From the NCBI RefSeq assembly GCF_003429085.1, contig NZ_QVTC01000034.1, positions 1 through 64,000 on the forward strand: a DNA stretch of 64,000 nucleotides, read 5' to 3'. Source of the DNA: Bacillus sp. V59.32b. GTDB taxonomy: Bacteria; Bacillota; Bacilli; Bacillales; DSM-1321. The notes beneath the pieces are model-generated. The model was not told the DNA's origin and ran no database searches. It saw only the letters and a program-made list of their open reading frames with translations. Each line of letters starts with the position of its first letter. Position 1 is the stretch's first letter. The position numbers and the translations under genes were made by a program. Positions 6,723-15,866 of this stretch are shown piece after piece.

Positions 6723-9700
6723 CTATATCATCAATATTTCCCGAATATCCTCTTCGGTTAAGCTAGAAGAAGCTTTCTCCTTAGAATCGATGATTTCTTC
6801 AATCAGATGCCGCTTTTTCTCTTGTAATTCATTTATTTTTTCTTCAATGGTGCCACGGGTAACAAGCTTGATGACCTGTACAGCATTTGTCTGGCCAATC
6901 CGATGGGCACGGTCGGCCGCTTGTTCCTCGACTGCAGGATTCCACCAGGTGTCATATAGGATGACGGTATCGGCACCCGTCAAATTGAGGCCTGTACCGC
7001 CTGCTTTTAAAGAAATCAGGAATAAATCGCGTTCACCTGCATTAAATCGATTGCAGATTTCCAAACGTTCCTCTGATGGAGTTTGTCCATCCAGGTAGAA
7101 AAAGGGCAGCCCTTTAACCGCCAGATCTTTGCCTATGAGCTGAAGCATTTTCGTGAACTGTGAGAAAATCAACACTCTTCTTCCTGAAAGCTTTGCTTCC
7201 TCTATAATCTGCATTAGCTGTTCAAATTTCGCTGAGCTTCCTTTATATCCATCCACAAACAAGGCCGGGTGACAACAAATCTGCCGCAAACGTGTCAAGC
7301 CGGCAAGGATTTTGATGCGATTTTTTCGTAATGTATCCTGGTCCAAATGCTTGAATGTATCGTGCCGCAGCTTCGCCAAATAGGCGGCGTACAGCTTCTT
7401 CTGATCAGGCAGCAACTCCACTGCTTCCATTGACTCTGTTTTTTCTGGTAGCTCTGAGAGTACATCCTCTTTTAACCTGCGAAGCAAAAATGGACGGATT
7501 CTTCTAGCTATCCTTTTCCTTGAGAGGTTACTATATTCCTCTAACCCGAGGAACAGCTCAGGAAAAACAACGTGAAAAATCGACCACAGCTCCAACAGTG
7601 AATTCTCTACCGGTGTACCGGTGAGGGCGAAGCGGTGATTTGCCTGAATCTTCTTCACCGCACGTGCAGTTAGAGTCGAAGGATTTTTGAAGGCTTGCGC
7701 TTCATCAAAAAATACTGAGTGAAAGGTTTGTTTCTCAAACCACTTTATATCCTTGCGTAACAGCGGATAAGAAGTAATGATAACATCCAAATCGGAAAGA
7801 TTCTTCTGGATGTTAACCCGCTCTTCTTTTGTGCCATCATTCACAGCGGTTCGTATATCCGGAGCGAATTTGATCATTTCACTAAGCCAGTTATATGTCA
7901 AAGATGATGGGCAGACAATAAGGACCGGGAGCTTCTTTCTGCGGATATTAGGAAGCTCTGATAGAATGAACGCAATGCTTTGCAGCGTTTTGCCCAGTCC
8001 CATATCATCTGCAAGAATCCCTCCGAAGCCATAGTTTGCGAGTGTTTTCATCCAATGGTAACCGCGCTTTTGATAATCTCGCAATATCGGTTCTAATCTT
8101 TTCGGCACCTCGAACTCCAGTCTTTTAGGATTGCGGATGTTTTCCAGGAACTGACGGAACGATTCCTCTAACTTGAATGCATTATTATCATCAACAGAAT
8201 CCAAAAGCTGAAGTCCCCGTACGATTGGAACGTTGAATCCGCTTTCCAAATCCTGATCCTGGATCGGAACTGTCTTCAGGAACCGATTGATTTCTTCCCA
8301 TTCCCTCGTTTCGAGTGAAAATAACGATCCGTTTCGCAAACGATGATACTTCCGTTTCTCCTCAAGAGCCAATAGGATCTCACGAATATCCTTTTGCGGA
8401 ATGCCATCCATTTCAAATTTGAAATCCAGCCAATTGGTTCGTTCCTTATTGACCTTCACCCTGATCATAGGGCGGGCATTCTCTCTGAAAATCCTGTTTC
8501 TCACGGCCGTAGTCGCATAGACTTGCACAAGCTTCTCGAGTTTTGGAACGACATGGTATAAAAACTCATATTCCAACTCTTCATTATGCAAAACATATCC
8601 GCCGTCCGTTCTGGCAAACAGGCTTTCCTCCATCAGCTGCAGGATCAAGTCCTCCTTCTCGACATCCCGGAACAGCATGGAACCTGACGGGAGTTCCCGG
8701 TTTTCCAAAGGATTGATCACTATATTTTCATAGTGGAACTCCAGCCCGGCAAGCAGCCGATTTTTCACACGATCCAAGTATAGCTTGGCAATCAAAGGCG
8801 TCTTTGAAAACTGGCCGGTGATTGCTCCGGATAGTTGGAGATCGCCTAACTTTTTTAAACCTGGAACCACTTTTTCTAGGAAAAAACCTACTTGTCCATG
8901 AGGAATCGGAATTTGATTTGTCCCTGAAACATCCAGCATCTGTTTTAAGTCTGCGAGGCGTTTGCAGTCCTCGCTTTTCAGCTGGGCCAGTTTACCGTCA
9001 ATTAATACAGTTCTACATGAATCCATTACAATCAGATCACTCAACCCTTTGACCTTCAGTACAAACTTTTTTGCCTCAGTTTCTGAAAAATCAAACTGTA
9101 AAGGAAGTGGCCCGTCATATAAGTGAAGTCCGTCAAATATTTTCCCGTCATATGCAAGCTTTACAGATGGTGCTCTTGAAAGAACTGGTACAAGCTGTTC
9201 CCAAGAAGATGGTGGAATGAGCAATATATGATTGCTGATCGGATAGTCGGATTTGTCCGGCAATGCGTCGACATACATTTTTTCATCATAGGTCACTTGG
9301 ATTAGCTGCTGAATAACAGGATCTGATTCTTTTTGAAAGCAATGAAGGCTGGGGTCGTATATGAATGAATTGGAAAGCCTACTTCGATTGCCATCCTTTA
9401 CTTGCTCAAAAAAATCCCGGATATTTTGTACATTAGTCGGACCAATCTTAACTTCAATTCCGAAGATATGTCGTCCCTTACCTATGGTGAGAGGTTTACA
9501 GGTGAATTCTGCCTCAAGCACTTGCCTGTTTTCAAAATGAAGCTGTTGGCCGCTTGATCGTATCGGCTGCTCATTGAAAAGATTCAGCAAACCTTCTGTA
9601 AGCACCTGATTTACTGAAGATTCAATTTGAAATTCATTGGCAGCAAGAGGAGTTGTTCCTTGTCGCTGATGTTCATTGATCGCCAGTAAAACGGCTGCAA

Positions 9701-9944
9701 TATGCTGGCAATCGCTTTGAAAGGAAGTAAGAGCAGGGCAACTGCATATCGAGCGAAAGCCTCCGCCTGCCTCCTTTTCAATGGTTACATGAAAATTTTC
9801 CGTGCCTGCAACTGTTGCTTCACAATGATTGGGATAATAATTTTCAAATGTTACTTTGTTAGCGCGATAAAAAGCTTCTCCTCTTTTGAAGGAGACTGTA
9901 CCGCACTGTTCTTTAATGATTTTTTGAGTTAATTTTATATTCAA
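6723..9944 (-). CDS. SWIM zinc finger SNF2-family helicase (YwqA-like)
   Basis: 1073-residue DNA translocase. N-terminal SWIM zinc finger at about residues 67-90 (CSCPALTSFQSDCQHIAAVL, CxC..CxH). A long middle region follows, then the SNF2 ATPase: Walker A DDMGLGKTLQS near residue 645, Walker B-type FFDEAQAFKN near 747, LTGTPVENSL. The C-terminal helicase lobe contains GGTGLNLTGADTV and DRAHRIGQTN near residues 985-1020. All catalytic motifs look intact. Such SWIM-SNF2 proteins are widespread in Firmicutes (B. subtilis YwqA is related) and are thought to remodel protein-DNA complexes in repair or transcription; the exact role is unknown. TTG 9944 is preceded by GGAAGGAG at 8 bases. Monocistronic. 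Confidence 0.9.
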   Translation of the reverse strand: MNIKLTQKIIKEQCGTVSFKRGEAFYRANKVTFENYYPNHCEATVAGTENFHVTIEKEAGGGFRSICSCPALTSFQSDCQHIAAVLLAINEHQRQGTTPLAANEFQIESSVNQVLTEGLLNLFNEQPIRSSGQQLHFENRQVLEAEFTCKPLTIGKGRHIFGIEVKIGPTNVQNIRDFFEQVKDGNRSRLSNSFIYDPSLHCFQKESDPVIQQLIQVTYDEKMYVDALPDKSDYPISNHILLIPPSSWEQLVPVLSRAPSVKLAYDGKIFDGLHLYDGPLPLQFDFSETEAKKFVLKVKGLSDLIVMDSCRTVLIDGKLAQLKSEDCKRLADLKQMLDVSGTNQIPIPHGQVGFFLEKVVPGLKKLGDLQLSGAITGQFSKTPLIAKLYLDRVKNRLLAGLEFHYENIVINPLENRELPSGSMLFRDVEKEDLILQLMEESLFARTDGGYVLHNEELEYEFLYHVVPKLEKLVQVYATTAVRNRIFRENARPMIRVKVNKERTNWLDFKFEMDGIPQKDIREILLALEEKRKYHRLRNGSLFSLETREWEEINRFLKTVPIQDQDLESGFNVPIVRGLQLLDSVDDNNAFKLEESFRQFLENIRNPKRLEFEVPKRLEPILRDYQKRGYHWMKTLANYGFGGILADDMGLGKTLQSIAFILSELPNIRRKKLPVLIVCPSSLTYNWLSEMIKFAPDIRTAVNDGTKEERVNIQKNLSDLDVIITSYPLLRKDIKWFEKQTFHSVFFDEAQAFKNPSTLTARAVKKIQANHRFALTGTPVENSLLELWSIFHVVFPELFLGLEEYSNLSRKRIARRIRPFLLRRLKEDVLSELPEKTESMEAVELLPDQKKLYAAYLAKLRHDTFKHLDQDTLRKNRIKILAGLTRLRQICCHPALFVDGYKGSSAKFEQLMQIIEEAKLSGRRVLIFSQFTKMLQLIGKDLAVKGLPFFYLDGQTPSEERLEICNRFNAGERDLFLISLKAGGTGLNLTGADTVILYDTWWNPAVEEQAADRAHRIGQTNAVQVIKLVTRGTIEEKINELQEKKRHLIEEIIDSKEKASSSLTEEDIREILMI

Positions 9945-10342
9945 TGTGCTAGCTCCTTCCTAAGGATAGTTCGTTTATGTTACGTAAGAATGGTTTATGT
10001 ATGGAAATTGGTGATTACATAATGGTGGGGCTATATTAAGAATTTTGTGTGCGCCTTAAAAAAAATAATATCACTGAAACAGTATAGCAAAAGGTGTAAG
10101 TTTAATCTAAATTGATGTTCACAAAGAACCTCCTCTTTTCATTATAAGATTATTTAACGAGCCTAACCCTCTAGGTTATCTTCCTCAAGCGAGCCACAAT
10201 ACTCAGGCTAACCATTTACTGATGTTCATTGGCGAAAAAAGGAGCAAAAGTTCCCTACCTATAAGGAAACCAAATATTTATAAATAACCCATAAGTTTGT
10301 CCTTTCAAGCATCTATCTTGCATATAATGTAATGAATCTGCC
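9945..10342. other. Intergenic stretch, no gene seen
   Basis: Divergent spacer of about 400 bases between the SNF2 gene (minus) and yqhV (plus). It is AT-rich with no ORF carrying a ribosome site. It probably holds both promoters; the only candidate I see is a CATATAAT box at 10320-10327, 30 bases before yqhV. Confidence 0.4.
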
Positions 10343-10357
10343 ACTGGGAGGACCAAT

Positions 10358-10633
10358 ATGTTTGTTTTACTTGAAAAAGCTGTCATTGGAATGGCTCTAT
10401 TGCGAATTTTATCAGGCAGCATTGAAATTTTTGCTGCTTGCTTAATGATTCGTTTTAATGAAATTGAAAAAGCGCTTATCATCAATAGTTCTCTTGCGTT
10501 GATTGGACCAATTATTTTAATAGTGTCCACGGCAGTAGGTCTGTTTGGAATGGCTGACAGCATCTCCTTTGGTAAATTTATTTGGATTTTTATCGGGGTA
10601 GCATGCATCCTTTATGGGGTAAGAAGCGGCTGA
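10358..10633 (+). CDS. yqhV: YqhV family membrane protein (DUF2619)
   Basis: 91 residues, three hydrophobic segments (about 8-30, 40-62, 68-88). The sequence ..ALLRILSGSIEIFAACLMIRF and ..NSSLALIGPIILIVSTAVGL matches my memory of B. subtilis YqhV (DUF2619), which is encoded next to the spoIIIA operon there. Here it stands alone. Start ATG 10358 follows GGGAGGACC. Function unknown; a spore-related role is inference from the B. subtilis context. Confidence 0.8.
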   Translation: MFVLLEKAVIGMALLRILSGSIEIFAACLMIRFNEIEKALIINSSLALIGPIILIVSTAVGLFGMADSISFGKFIWIFIGVACILYGVRSG

Positions 10634-10674
10634 ATAATATAAAAAGCATGTAAAAGCCCTTAAAAGGGGAACTT

Positions 10675-10704
10675 AAAAGGCAGCCTGAAACTCAGGCTGC
10701 CTTT
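10675..10704. terminator. Bidirectional terminator
   Basis: AAAAGGCAGCCTGA and TCAGGCTGCCTTT form a near-perfect hairpin with A-run and T-run, serving yqhV (plus) and the small gene ending at 10709 (minus). Confidence 0.85.
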
Positions 10705-10708
10705 CCAT

Positions 10709-10903
10709 CTATTTACTCTCATTTGATTTGTTCAAAGCTTCACGACTTGCACGAGCATTTTCTAAGCCAGCTATGCTAAATGCATTATCGGTATCGATAT
10801 GATTGTTTATCTGACCGCCACTCGTATCCAGATCATCGGCCAGTCTTGGGCCATCTACTTGATTCGGAGTACGGATGGATTTTGTGTTGTTCCGCTCTGC
10901 CAT
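10709..10903 (-). CDS. Small hydrophilic protein, hypothetical
   Basis: 64 residues, soluble, rich in Asn, Asp and Ser, without Cys and with few hydrophobic residues. It starts MAERNNTKSIRTPNQVDG with AAGGAGG just upstream, so it is very likely translated. It belongs to a group of three similar-sized hydrophilic proteins at 10.7-11.5 kb. I do not recognise the family; the composition recalls minor spore or desiccation proteins but this is not proof. Confidence 0.7.
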   Translation of the reverse strand: MAERNNTKSIRTPNQVDGPRLADDLDTSGGQINNHIDTDNAFSIAGLENARASREALNKSNESK

Positions 10904-10961
10904 GGACTTCCTCCTTAACCGACGATTCGTTTAGAAACTAAATATTCAACTCGCTACGCTG

Positions 10962-11165
10962 TTATGAACCGCTGCTTCCCGCTGGAGGATTTATCATCGG
11001 TCCCACAGGGCCGTTGGTCAGATTAGGGTTCGAATCCCCTGCAGTCTCATTTGGTCTGTCATCGGTATTGTGCAGCTGTGTCAACGAATGGAATGAATCA
11101 TTCCAGCTTATTCCGACATTGCTGTTTGAATGTCTTTCAGGATTGATATTATCTCTTTCCGGCAT
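10962..11165 (-). CDS. Small Asn/Pro-rich protein, hypothetical
   Basis: 67 residues, MPERDNINPERHSNSNVGIS and onward, ending in a Gly/Pro/Ser tail. Start ATG 11165 follows AAAGGGGGG; the longer reading from 11192 would place that ribosome site inside the gene. Predicted disordered. It sits 58 bases upstream of the previous small gene, so they may be co-transcribed. No family recognised. Confidence 0.65.
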   Translation of the reverse strand: MPERDNINPERHSNSNVGISWNDSFHSLTQLHNTDDRPNETAGDSNPNLTNGPVGPMINPPAGSSGS

Positions 11166-11320
11166 GATACTTATCCCCCCTTTGATTATCAAGATCCTTT
11201 ATAGTATCTGTTGTACCTTTCATTCCATTCAGCCATTAAAAGTCAATATGCCTGAACGATATTTGCATGAATGACCTAACAGAGGGAATAACTAATAATA
11301 ATGACATGGGAGGCGATTGT

Positions 11321-11470
11321 ATGGCGCGCAATAACATGGACCCTGATGGAATCACTGGTTTACCAAATAGCAATCCGATTAGAAATCAATTAAGAAGCCG
11401 TAGTACAACTGATTTTACAAGCTCCACACTAAGACGTCTTGCCTTGATGCATAGAGCGCGTCTTCGCTAA
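11321..11470 (+). CDS. Small basic protein, hypothetical
   Basis: 49 residues, MARNNMDPDGITGLPNSNPI and a basic C-terminus ending RRLALMHRARLR. ATG 11321 follows GGGAGGCG, which decides the start over the in-frame ATG at 11267. The shape (acidic/neutral start, Arg-rich end) and neighbourhood suggest a small spore-type protein; no family was recognised. Confidence 0.65.
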   Translation: MARNNMDPDGITGLPNSNPIRNQLRSRSTTDFTSSTLRRLALMHRARLR

Positions 11471-11572
11471 AGTTCTTAGAGACTCTTTCATCCATCTCTT
11501 TTTTAATTAACCGTATAAGTTTTCCAATCTTTCGCACCCTAATCGTAGTACATATTGGTTAGGGTGAATAGT

Positions 11573-12988
11573 TTGCAGAATGAATGGTTTTCCATTATCC
11601 CTTTTTTAATCGTTATTCCTATTGCTATCAGGACCAAGCAGGTGTTGCCTGGCTTATTTGCAGGACTGTTGGTTGGCTCCTACTTGCTGCAGCCCACTCT
11701 CGTTGGTGGCCTAGAAAAAATGGTGCAATTTCTAGTCAAAGGATTAATTGACGAAAACAATATAAAAATCCTCTTATTTCTATACGCTTTTTCCGGATTG
11801 GTCGGGATGATCAAAATTGCCGGCGGAATCCGCGGTTTCGTTGAAGAAGCTTCTTCAAGAATCCAAAATAAAAGAGAAGCTCTGATTCTTACATACCTTT
11901 CCACGATCGGAACATTTTCCGCACCAAGCTTTCGTTTTGTAACGATTGCCCCGATCATGCGCGCTCTTCTAAAGAAAGTGAAAATGTCTACGCAGGAATT
12001 GGGATTTGTCATAGAAACCACTGCAACGCCCATTATCGTGCTAATTCCGATTGCAACGGCGTTCGTTGGCTACATGACTTCGATCGTTGATATTGCCATT
12101 AAAAATGAACAAATAGACGGTGATCCGTACAATTTGTTTCTCCAGAGCATTCCGTTTAATTTTTTCTCGATTGTGATGATTTTGCTGGGCATCTACTTAA
12201 GCTTCTTTCATCATTCGAAGTCCACGGAAGACAGCGAACCTGAGAAAATTGGTGAACAGAGTAATGATGAAGATGACTGGCATAGCTGTGATCCTGCAGT
12301 AGGCAAGGATTTACCGAACAAGCCCTGGAATCTGCTTATTCCGTTGTTTTTAGTCGTCAGCTTAACACTCCTTCTGACATGGTGGGACGGATACAAAAAA
12401 GAAAAGGGATTTCTCTCGGCATTTATAAAAGCAGATGTGATGGATGCAATGCTCATTGCACTGCTTTTTACGTCGTTATTTACTTTCTTGTTCTTTAAGC
12501 TTCAGAAAATGAAAACGGCTGATTTGCTGAATAGCTTTATTTTCGGCGGCAATGAATTAATGTCTGTTATTGTATTGCTGGCCGTTGTTTGGGGGCTTTC
12601 CACAGTAACGGAGGAGCTCGGTTTTTCTGGCTTTGTCTCTGAGAATGCAGGTTGGATACCCACTTCCATTGTTGTGCCTCTCCTGTTTCTTTTTGGTGCG
12701 GTTGTCTCGTATTTTATTGGATCAGCGTGGGGAACATGGGGGATCCTGATGCCGCTCGGAGTATCGATGTCCGTTGCAGCGGATATTTCGCTCCCACTTG
12801 TGATCGGAGCGGTTTTTGCGAGCGGGACATTCGGGGCCTTTGCGTCACCACTAAGCGATGATACAAACACAATCGCGCGGATCTTGAACTTATCCGTTAT
12901 GGAGTATGCCAGGTTTAAGTTGAAGCCGGCTTTGATTGCAGCGGCTATTACAGCCGTTTTATATGGAGTGACTGTTTTCTTTTTTTAA
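11573..12988 (+). CDS. Na+/H+ antiporter, NhaC family
   Basis: About 471 residues and 11-12 predicted membrane segments. Family signs: ..IGTFSAPSFRFVTIAPIMR, ..GSAWGTWGILMPLGVSM and ..ASGTFGAFASPLSDDTNTIAR, the last two typical of NhaC/ArsB-type ion transporters. A cytoplasmic acidic loop lies near residues 215-245. It exchanges Na+ (or an organic acid) for H+ across the cytoplasmic membrane; NhaC relatives also transport malate/lactate, so the substrate is not certain. TTG 11573 is chosen because AGGGTG lies about 7 bases upstream; the track of codons from TTG 11555 lacks a ribosome site. Confidence 0.82.
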   Translation: MQNEWFSIIPFLIVIPIAIRTKQVLPGLFAGLLVGSYLLQPTLVGGLEKMVQFLVKGLIDENNIKILLFLYAFSGLVGMIKIAGGIRGFVEEASSRIQNKREALILTYLSTIGTFSAPSFRFVTIAPIMRALLKKVKMSTQELGFVIETTATPIIVLIPIATAFVGYMTSIVDIAIKNEQIDGDPYNLFLQSIPFNFFSIVMILLGIYLSFFHHSKSTEDSEPEKIGEQSNDEDDWHSCDPAVGKDLPNKPWNLLIPLFLVVSLTLLLTWWDGYKKEKGFLSAFIKADVMDAMLIALLFTSLFTFLFFKLQKMKTADLLNSFIFGGNELMSVIVLLAVVWGLSTVTEELGFSGFVSENAGWIPTSIVVPLLFLFGAVVSYFIGSAWGTWGILMPLGVSMSVAADISLPLVIGAVFASGTFGAFASPLSDDTNTIARILNLSVMEYARFKLKPALIAAAITAVLYGVTVFFF

Positions 12989-13002
12989 TGGAATCTTGGT
13001 AC

Positions 13003-13033
13003 AAAAAAGAAGGGGTTACGTCCCCCTTTTTCT
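13003..13033 (+). terminator. Rho-independent terminator
   Basis: AGAAGGGG, a short loop and CCCCCTTTTTCTT directly after the NhaC-like gene. Confidence 0.8.
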
Positions 13034-13113
13034 TGATAATAATCTACTCTTACTCTTATTAACTCCGGTTGACACTTTTCAAATTTATCACCGTATACAT
13101 TGGCTATGGTATA

Positions 13114-14055
13114 CTATTTGAACCAGCCCTTACGCCACAACCATATTAGCATGCCTAAACCGACAACAAACATAACCCCCAGTACTCCAAAATATCCCCA
13201 ATGCCATGTAAGCTCCGGCATATATTCAAAGTTCATCCCATAGATACTGGCAATGAAGGTTAATGGAATAAAAATCGATGTCATAACGGTCAGTGTCTTC
13301 ATAATTGCATTCATCCGGTTTGAATTTATTGAAATGTAGCTATCTCGTATATCGGTGGTCATTTCCCGGTTTGACTCGATCATTTCGGAAAGTTTCAACA
13401 AATGGTCATAAATATCCATGAAGTACACCCGTTCTTCTTTCGGTATGATTACTCTTTCCGAATTAAGAATTCTATACACCAATTCGCGCATGGGGAAAAT
13501 GGTTCGGCGCATTTTGAGTAGTTGGCTTCTAAGCTCAAAGACTCCTTCAATAAAGTTTTTATTTGCTTCTTTGGTTTCGAATTCATTTAAATCATCTTCA
13601 ATTTTATAAATATTAGGGAAAAACTCGTCGACAATTTTATCCATGATTAAATAAAAAACGTATAATGTGCCTTTATCCAGCGAATTATCATCCTCCATTA
13701 ATCTTTGATGAACCATCTGCATTTCAGGTGAAGCCGATAAATGGAAAGTGACAATGAAATTTTCACCAACAAATACATCCACTTCTTCGGGTGTAAGTGA
13801 GACTTGATTTAGAGTGTGCAGCACAAAAAAATCATATCCATCGTAATAATCGAGTTTTGGACGCTGCAAAAATTGCAAGCAATCTTCAATAGCTAACGGA
13901 TGAAAGCTGAAATGAGTTTTAAGCAGCAAAGACTCTTCTTCAGTAGGTGCATCAAAATCGACCCAATACCATTTCACATCTGGATCGGATAATCGATTCA
14001 GCGGTAAATCATTTAAAACCTTCAAATCGTTCATCACCGCAAAAGTACGAATCAA
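13114..14055 (-). CDS. corA: CorA family Mg2+/Co2+ transporter
   Basis: 313 residues. A large cytoplasmic N-terminal domain with the long helix, then two C-terminal membrane segments with the signature YGMNFEYMPEL (GMN selectivity motif) between them and a short basic tail (WRKGWFK). It forms pentameric magnesium channels gated by Mg2+. TTG 14055 follows AGGGAG at about 10 bases; a later ATG (MNDLKV) is possible. All usual elements are present and the length is normal. Confidence 0.92.
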   Translation of the reverse strand: MIRTFAVMNDLKVLNDLPLNRLSDPDVKWYWVDFDAPTEEESLLLKTHFSFHPLAIEDCLQFLQRPKLDYYDGYDFFVLHTLNQVSLTPEEVDVFVGENFIVTFHLSASPEMQMVHQRLMEDDNSLDKGTLYVFYLIMDKIVDEFFPNIYKIEDDLNEFETKEANKNFIEGVFELRSQLLKMRRTIFPMRELVYRILNSERVIIPKEERVYFMDIYDHLLKLSEMIESNREMTTDIRDSYISINSNRMNAIMKTLTVMTSIFIPLTFIASIYGMNFEYMPELTWHWGYFGVLGVMFVVGLGMLIWLWRKGWFK

Positions 14056-14133
14056 GTACGATCAACTCCCTTAGTTTTCCTTGAAAACCTTCTATCTGTA
14101 TGAATGAAACTACAACTCTCCAATCTGCGATTT

Positions 14134-14766
14134 TTATTTATCTTCAACCACTTCAACCAGCTTAAAAATAAATTGATAAATGGAACTATACGCTTCTCCA
14201 ATCGACATTTCTTCTTTGAAGCCATCCGTATAGTCCAAGGCAAAGTTTAAATTCCATAAACCTTCATTCTGATCAAACAATAAAGAAAATTTTGCATCGC
14301 CAACATGTAATGCATTGTTGAGATGGGCTTTTAATATTAATTCGTACTTCTTCTGCAGCTTTAATCCCAACATGACGTTGTACGTTCCGAATACATCATC
14401 GCACTCGATTGAAACAGCGTCCACACACACCAGTTCCCACCAATCAGATTCCAGGTAAATAAATTCATTTTTATGTTTTTTTAAGTACTCTATAGGTTGG
14501 GTTAAAAACTGTGGTTCTTCTATAGTAATAACTTCTTCTGATTCTTTATCACATCGCTCGATATGGGCGTTTGAAAAGCGGGAAACAGGCTCTGCTAAAG
14601 TAATGTATCCTTTTATTTCTTCAGCTATCAACTGATGTTTCTCTGCATATTCTTTTTCCTCTTTATATATATGAACCATTATCGCATCGTCTTTCTGTGA
14701 CGATTGCTGTTCTTCCACTGATTTCATTAGTTTCGATATGTATTTTTTTATTTGATTGTGTAGCAT
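14134..14766 (-). CDS. Hypothetical protein
   Basis: 210 residues, soluble, beginning with a helical stretch (MLHNQIKKYISKLMKSVEEQ) and continuing into a mixed alpha/beta domain with ..FIYLESDWWELVCVDAVSIE. ATG 14766 follows AGGAGG. It precedes corA in the same direction with 78 bases between them. I do not recognise a domain. Confidence 0.7.
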   Translation of the reverse strand: MLHNQIKKYISKLMKSVEEQQSSQKDDAIMVHIYKEEKEYAEKHQLIAEEIKGYITLAEPVSRFSNAHIERCDKESEEVITIEEPQFLTQPIEYLKKHKNEFIYLESDWWELVCVDAVSIECDDVFGTYNVMLGLKLQKKYELILKAHLNNALHVGDAKFSLLFDQNEGLWNLNFALDYTDGFKEEMSIGEAYSSIYQFIFKLVEVVEDK

Positions 14767-14840
14767 TATTCAAATCCTCCTATCAAGTAAACCCATCTTT
14801 AGTGTGAATCACTGCTATTAAGTAAAACTATTTTACAAAA

Positions 14841-14870
14841 AAAAAGGAGGGGTCCCCTCCCCCCTTTTTT
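14841..14870 (-). terminator. Terminator of the DUF1292 gene
   Basis: Minus strand: a GGGGGGAGGGGA / TCCCCTCC hairpin followed by a run of T; it lies 10 bases after the stop codon. Confidence 0.75.
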
Positions 14871-14879
14871 GTTTCGAGA

Positions 14880-15146
14880 TTATTCTTCATCTTCCATGAT
14901 TTCTTCAAATGCGGCGGATACTTTTTCAAATTCTTCGTCGCTTTCAATGGCTGAAATATCACCATCACTGTCGATTTTTAAAAAGAAAACATCAATATCA
15001 TCACTTTCTTCTTGAATGTCTTCTACAAAGCTGACTGCCGCATATTCTGTGTCTTCAATAACGATTGTACCCATTACCTCAACTTCATGCTCTTGTTCAT
15101 CATCATCGCTGATTGTAAAAATTTCGCCTGCTTCAATACGATCCAT
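14880..15146 (-). CDS. DUF1292 family acidic protein (YrzB-like)
   Basis: 88 residues, strongly acidic (long Asp/Glu runs at 14-20 and 76-88). The pattern ..GEIFTISDDDEQEHEVEVMG and ..EYAAVSFVED matches DUF1292, a small family found near yrrK/yrzL in Bacillus. Function unknown. GAGGAG-type ribosome site before ATG 15146. Confidence 0.75.
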   Translation of the reverse strand: MDRIEAGEIFTISDDDEQEHEVEVMGTIVIEDTEYAAVSFVEDIQEESDDIDVFFLKIDSDGDISAIESDEEFEKVSAAFEEIMEDEE

Positions 15147-15426
15147 GTGAATTTCTCCTCTCTAAAACAAAGTAGTACTCCTATTCTTAATCTTCCCTAA
15201 TTCTTATCAAAATAACGCTCAAAAATCTTTAGGAAAGTGTAAAATACCGCGGCAAGTTCATTGATGATTATGGGAAATTGTATAAACTCCCATAACCTGA
15301 AAATGCGAAAATATTGTCTTATCCTGCGCTTTCCCAGGAAAAGTAGTCTATCGATCGTTTTAAGTTAATGAAAAACCCATCAGCTTCCATTATAATTTAT
15401 GTACATGCTTTTAAAGGAGAAAATAA

Positions 15427-15726
15427 ATGAATCAAAAAGAGATACAAGAAAAAATAATCCAAAACTATCAAAGTGAAGAAAAAATGATGATTCTCGTTTT
15501 TGCCCAATGGTGCGTTAATCATGAACTTGATCCAACAGAATTATATATAAAGGCTTATCCCAATCAGGCCTCTAATCTAGCTTTAAAGGAAGCACTTGAT
15601 TTGACGGTTCCTAAAGAAGAAGCAGGTGAAGTTGCTGACGAAACATTGCTTGGCGTGTTAGATTTATTTGGCAACGATGACTTAGCTTTTGTCGTTACTG
15701 AAGAAATTAAGAACATGAAAAAATAG
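15427..15726 (+). CDS. Hypothetical helical protein
   Basis: 99 residues, MNQKEIQEKIIQNYQSEEKM and onward, mostly predicted helical with one Trp-Cys pair (FAQWCVNHELDP). AAAGGAG precedes ATG 15427. Monocistronic between divergent neighbours. No domain recognised. Confidence 0.7.
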   Translation: MNQKEIQEKIIQNYQSEEKMMILVFAQWCVNHELDPTELYIKAYPNQASNLALKEALDLTVPKEEAGEVADETLLGVLDLFGNDDLAFVVTEEIKNMKK

Positions 15727-15866
15727 TTGTAAGATTTCAAAAGAAGGCTGCTTTGATATAGTTTTATCCCAGCAACTTCTATTTATCATGGGTTGTCTTC
15801 CCACTTTTAAATTTAAAAGATGCATCTGGATCTCGCAGAATCATATAACATGTTTAGCCTTTAATA

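Noticed and set aside
10255-10608. 117-residue minus ORF opposite yqhV
   Set aside because: It lies entirely over yqhV, which matches a known family; the minus frame has no ribosome site or plausible protein features.
12502-12870. 122-residue minus ORF inside the NhaC-like gene
   Set aside because: Antisense shadow of a membrane gene; no ribosome site and a sequence reflecting complementary codons.
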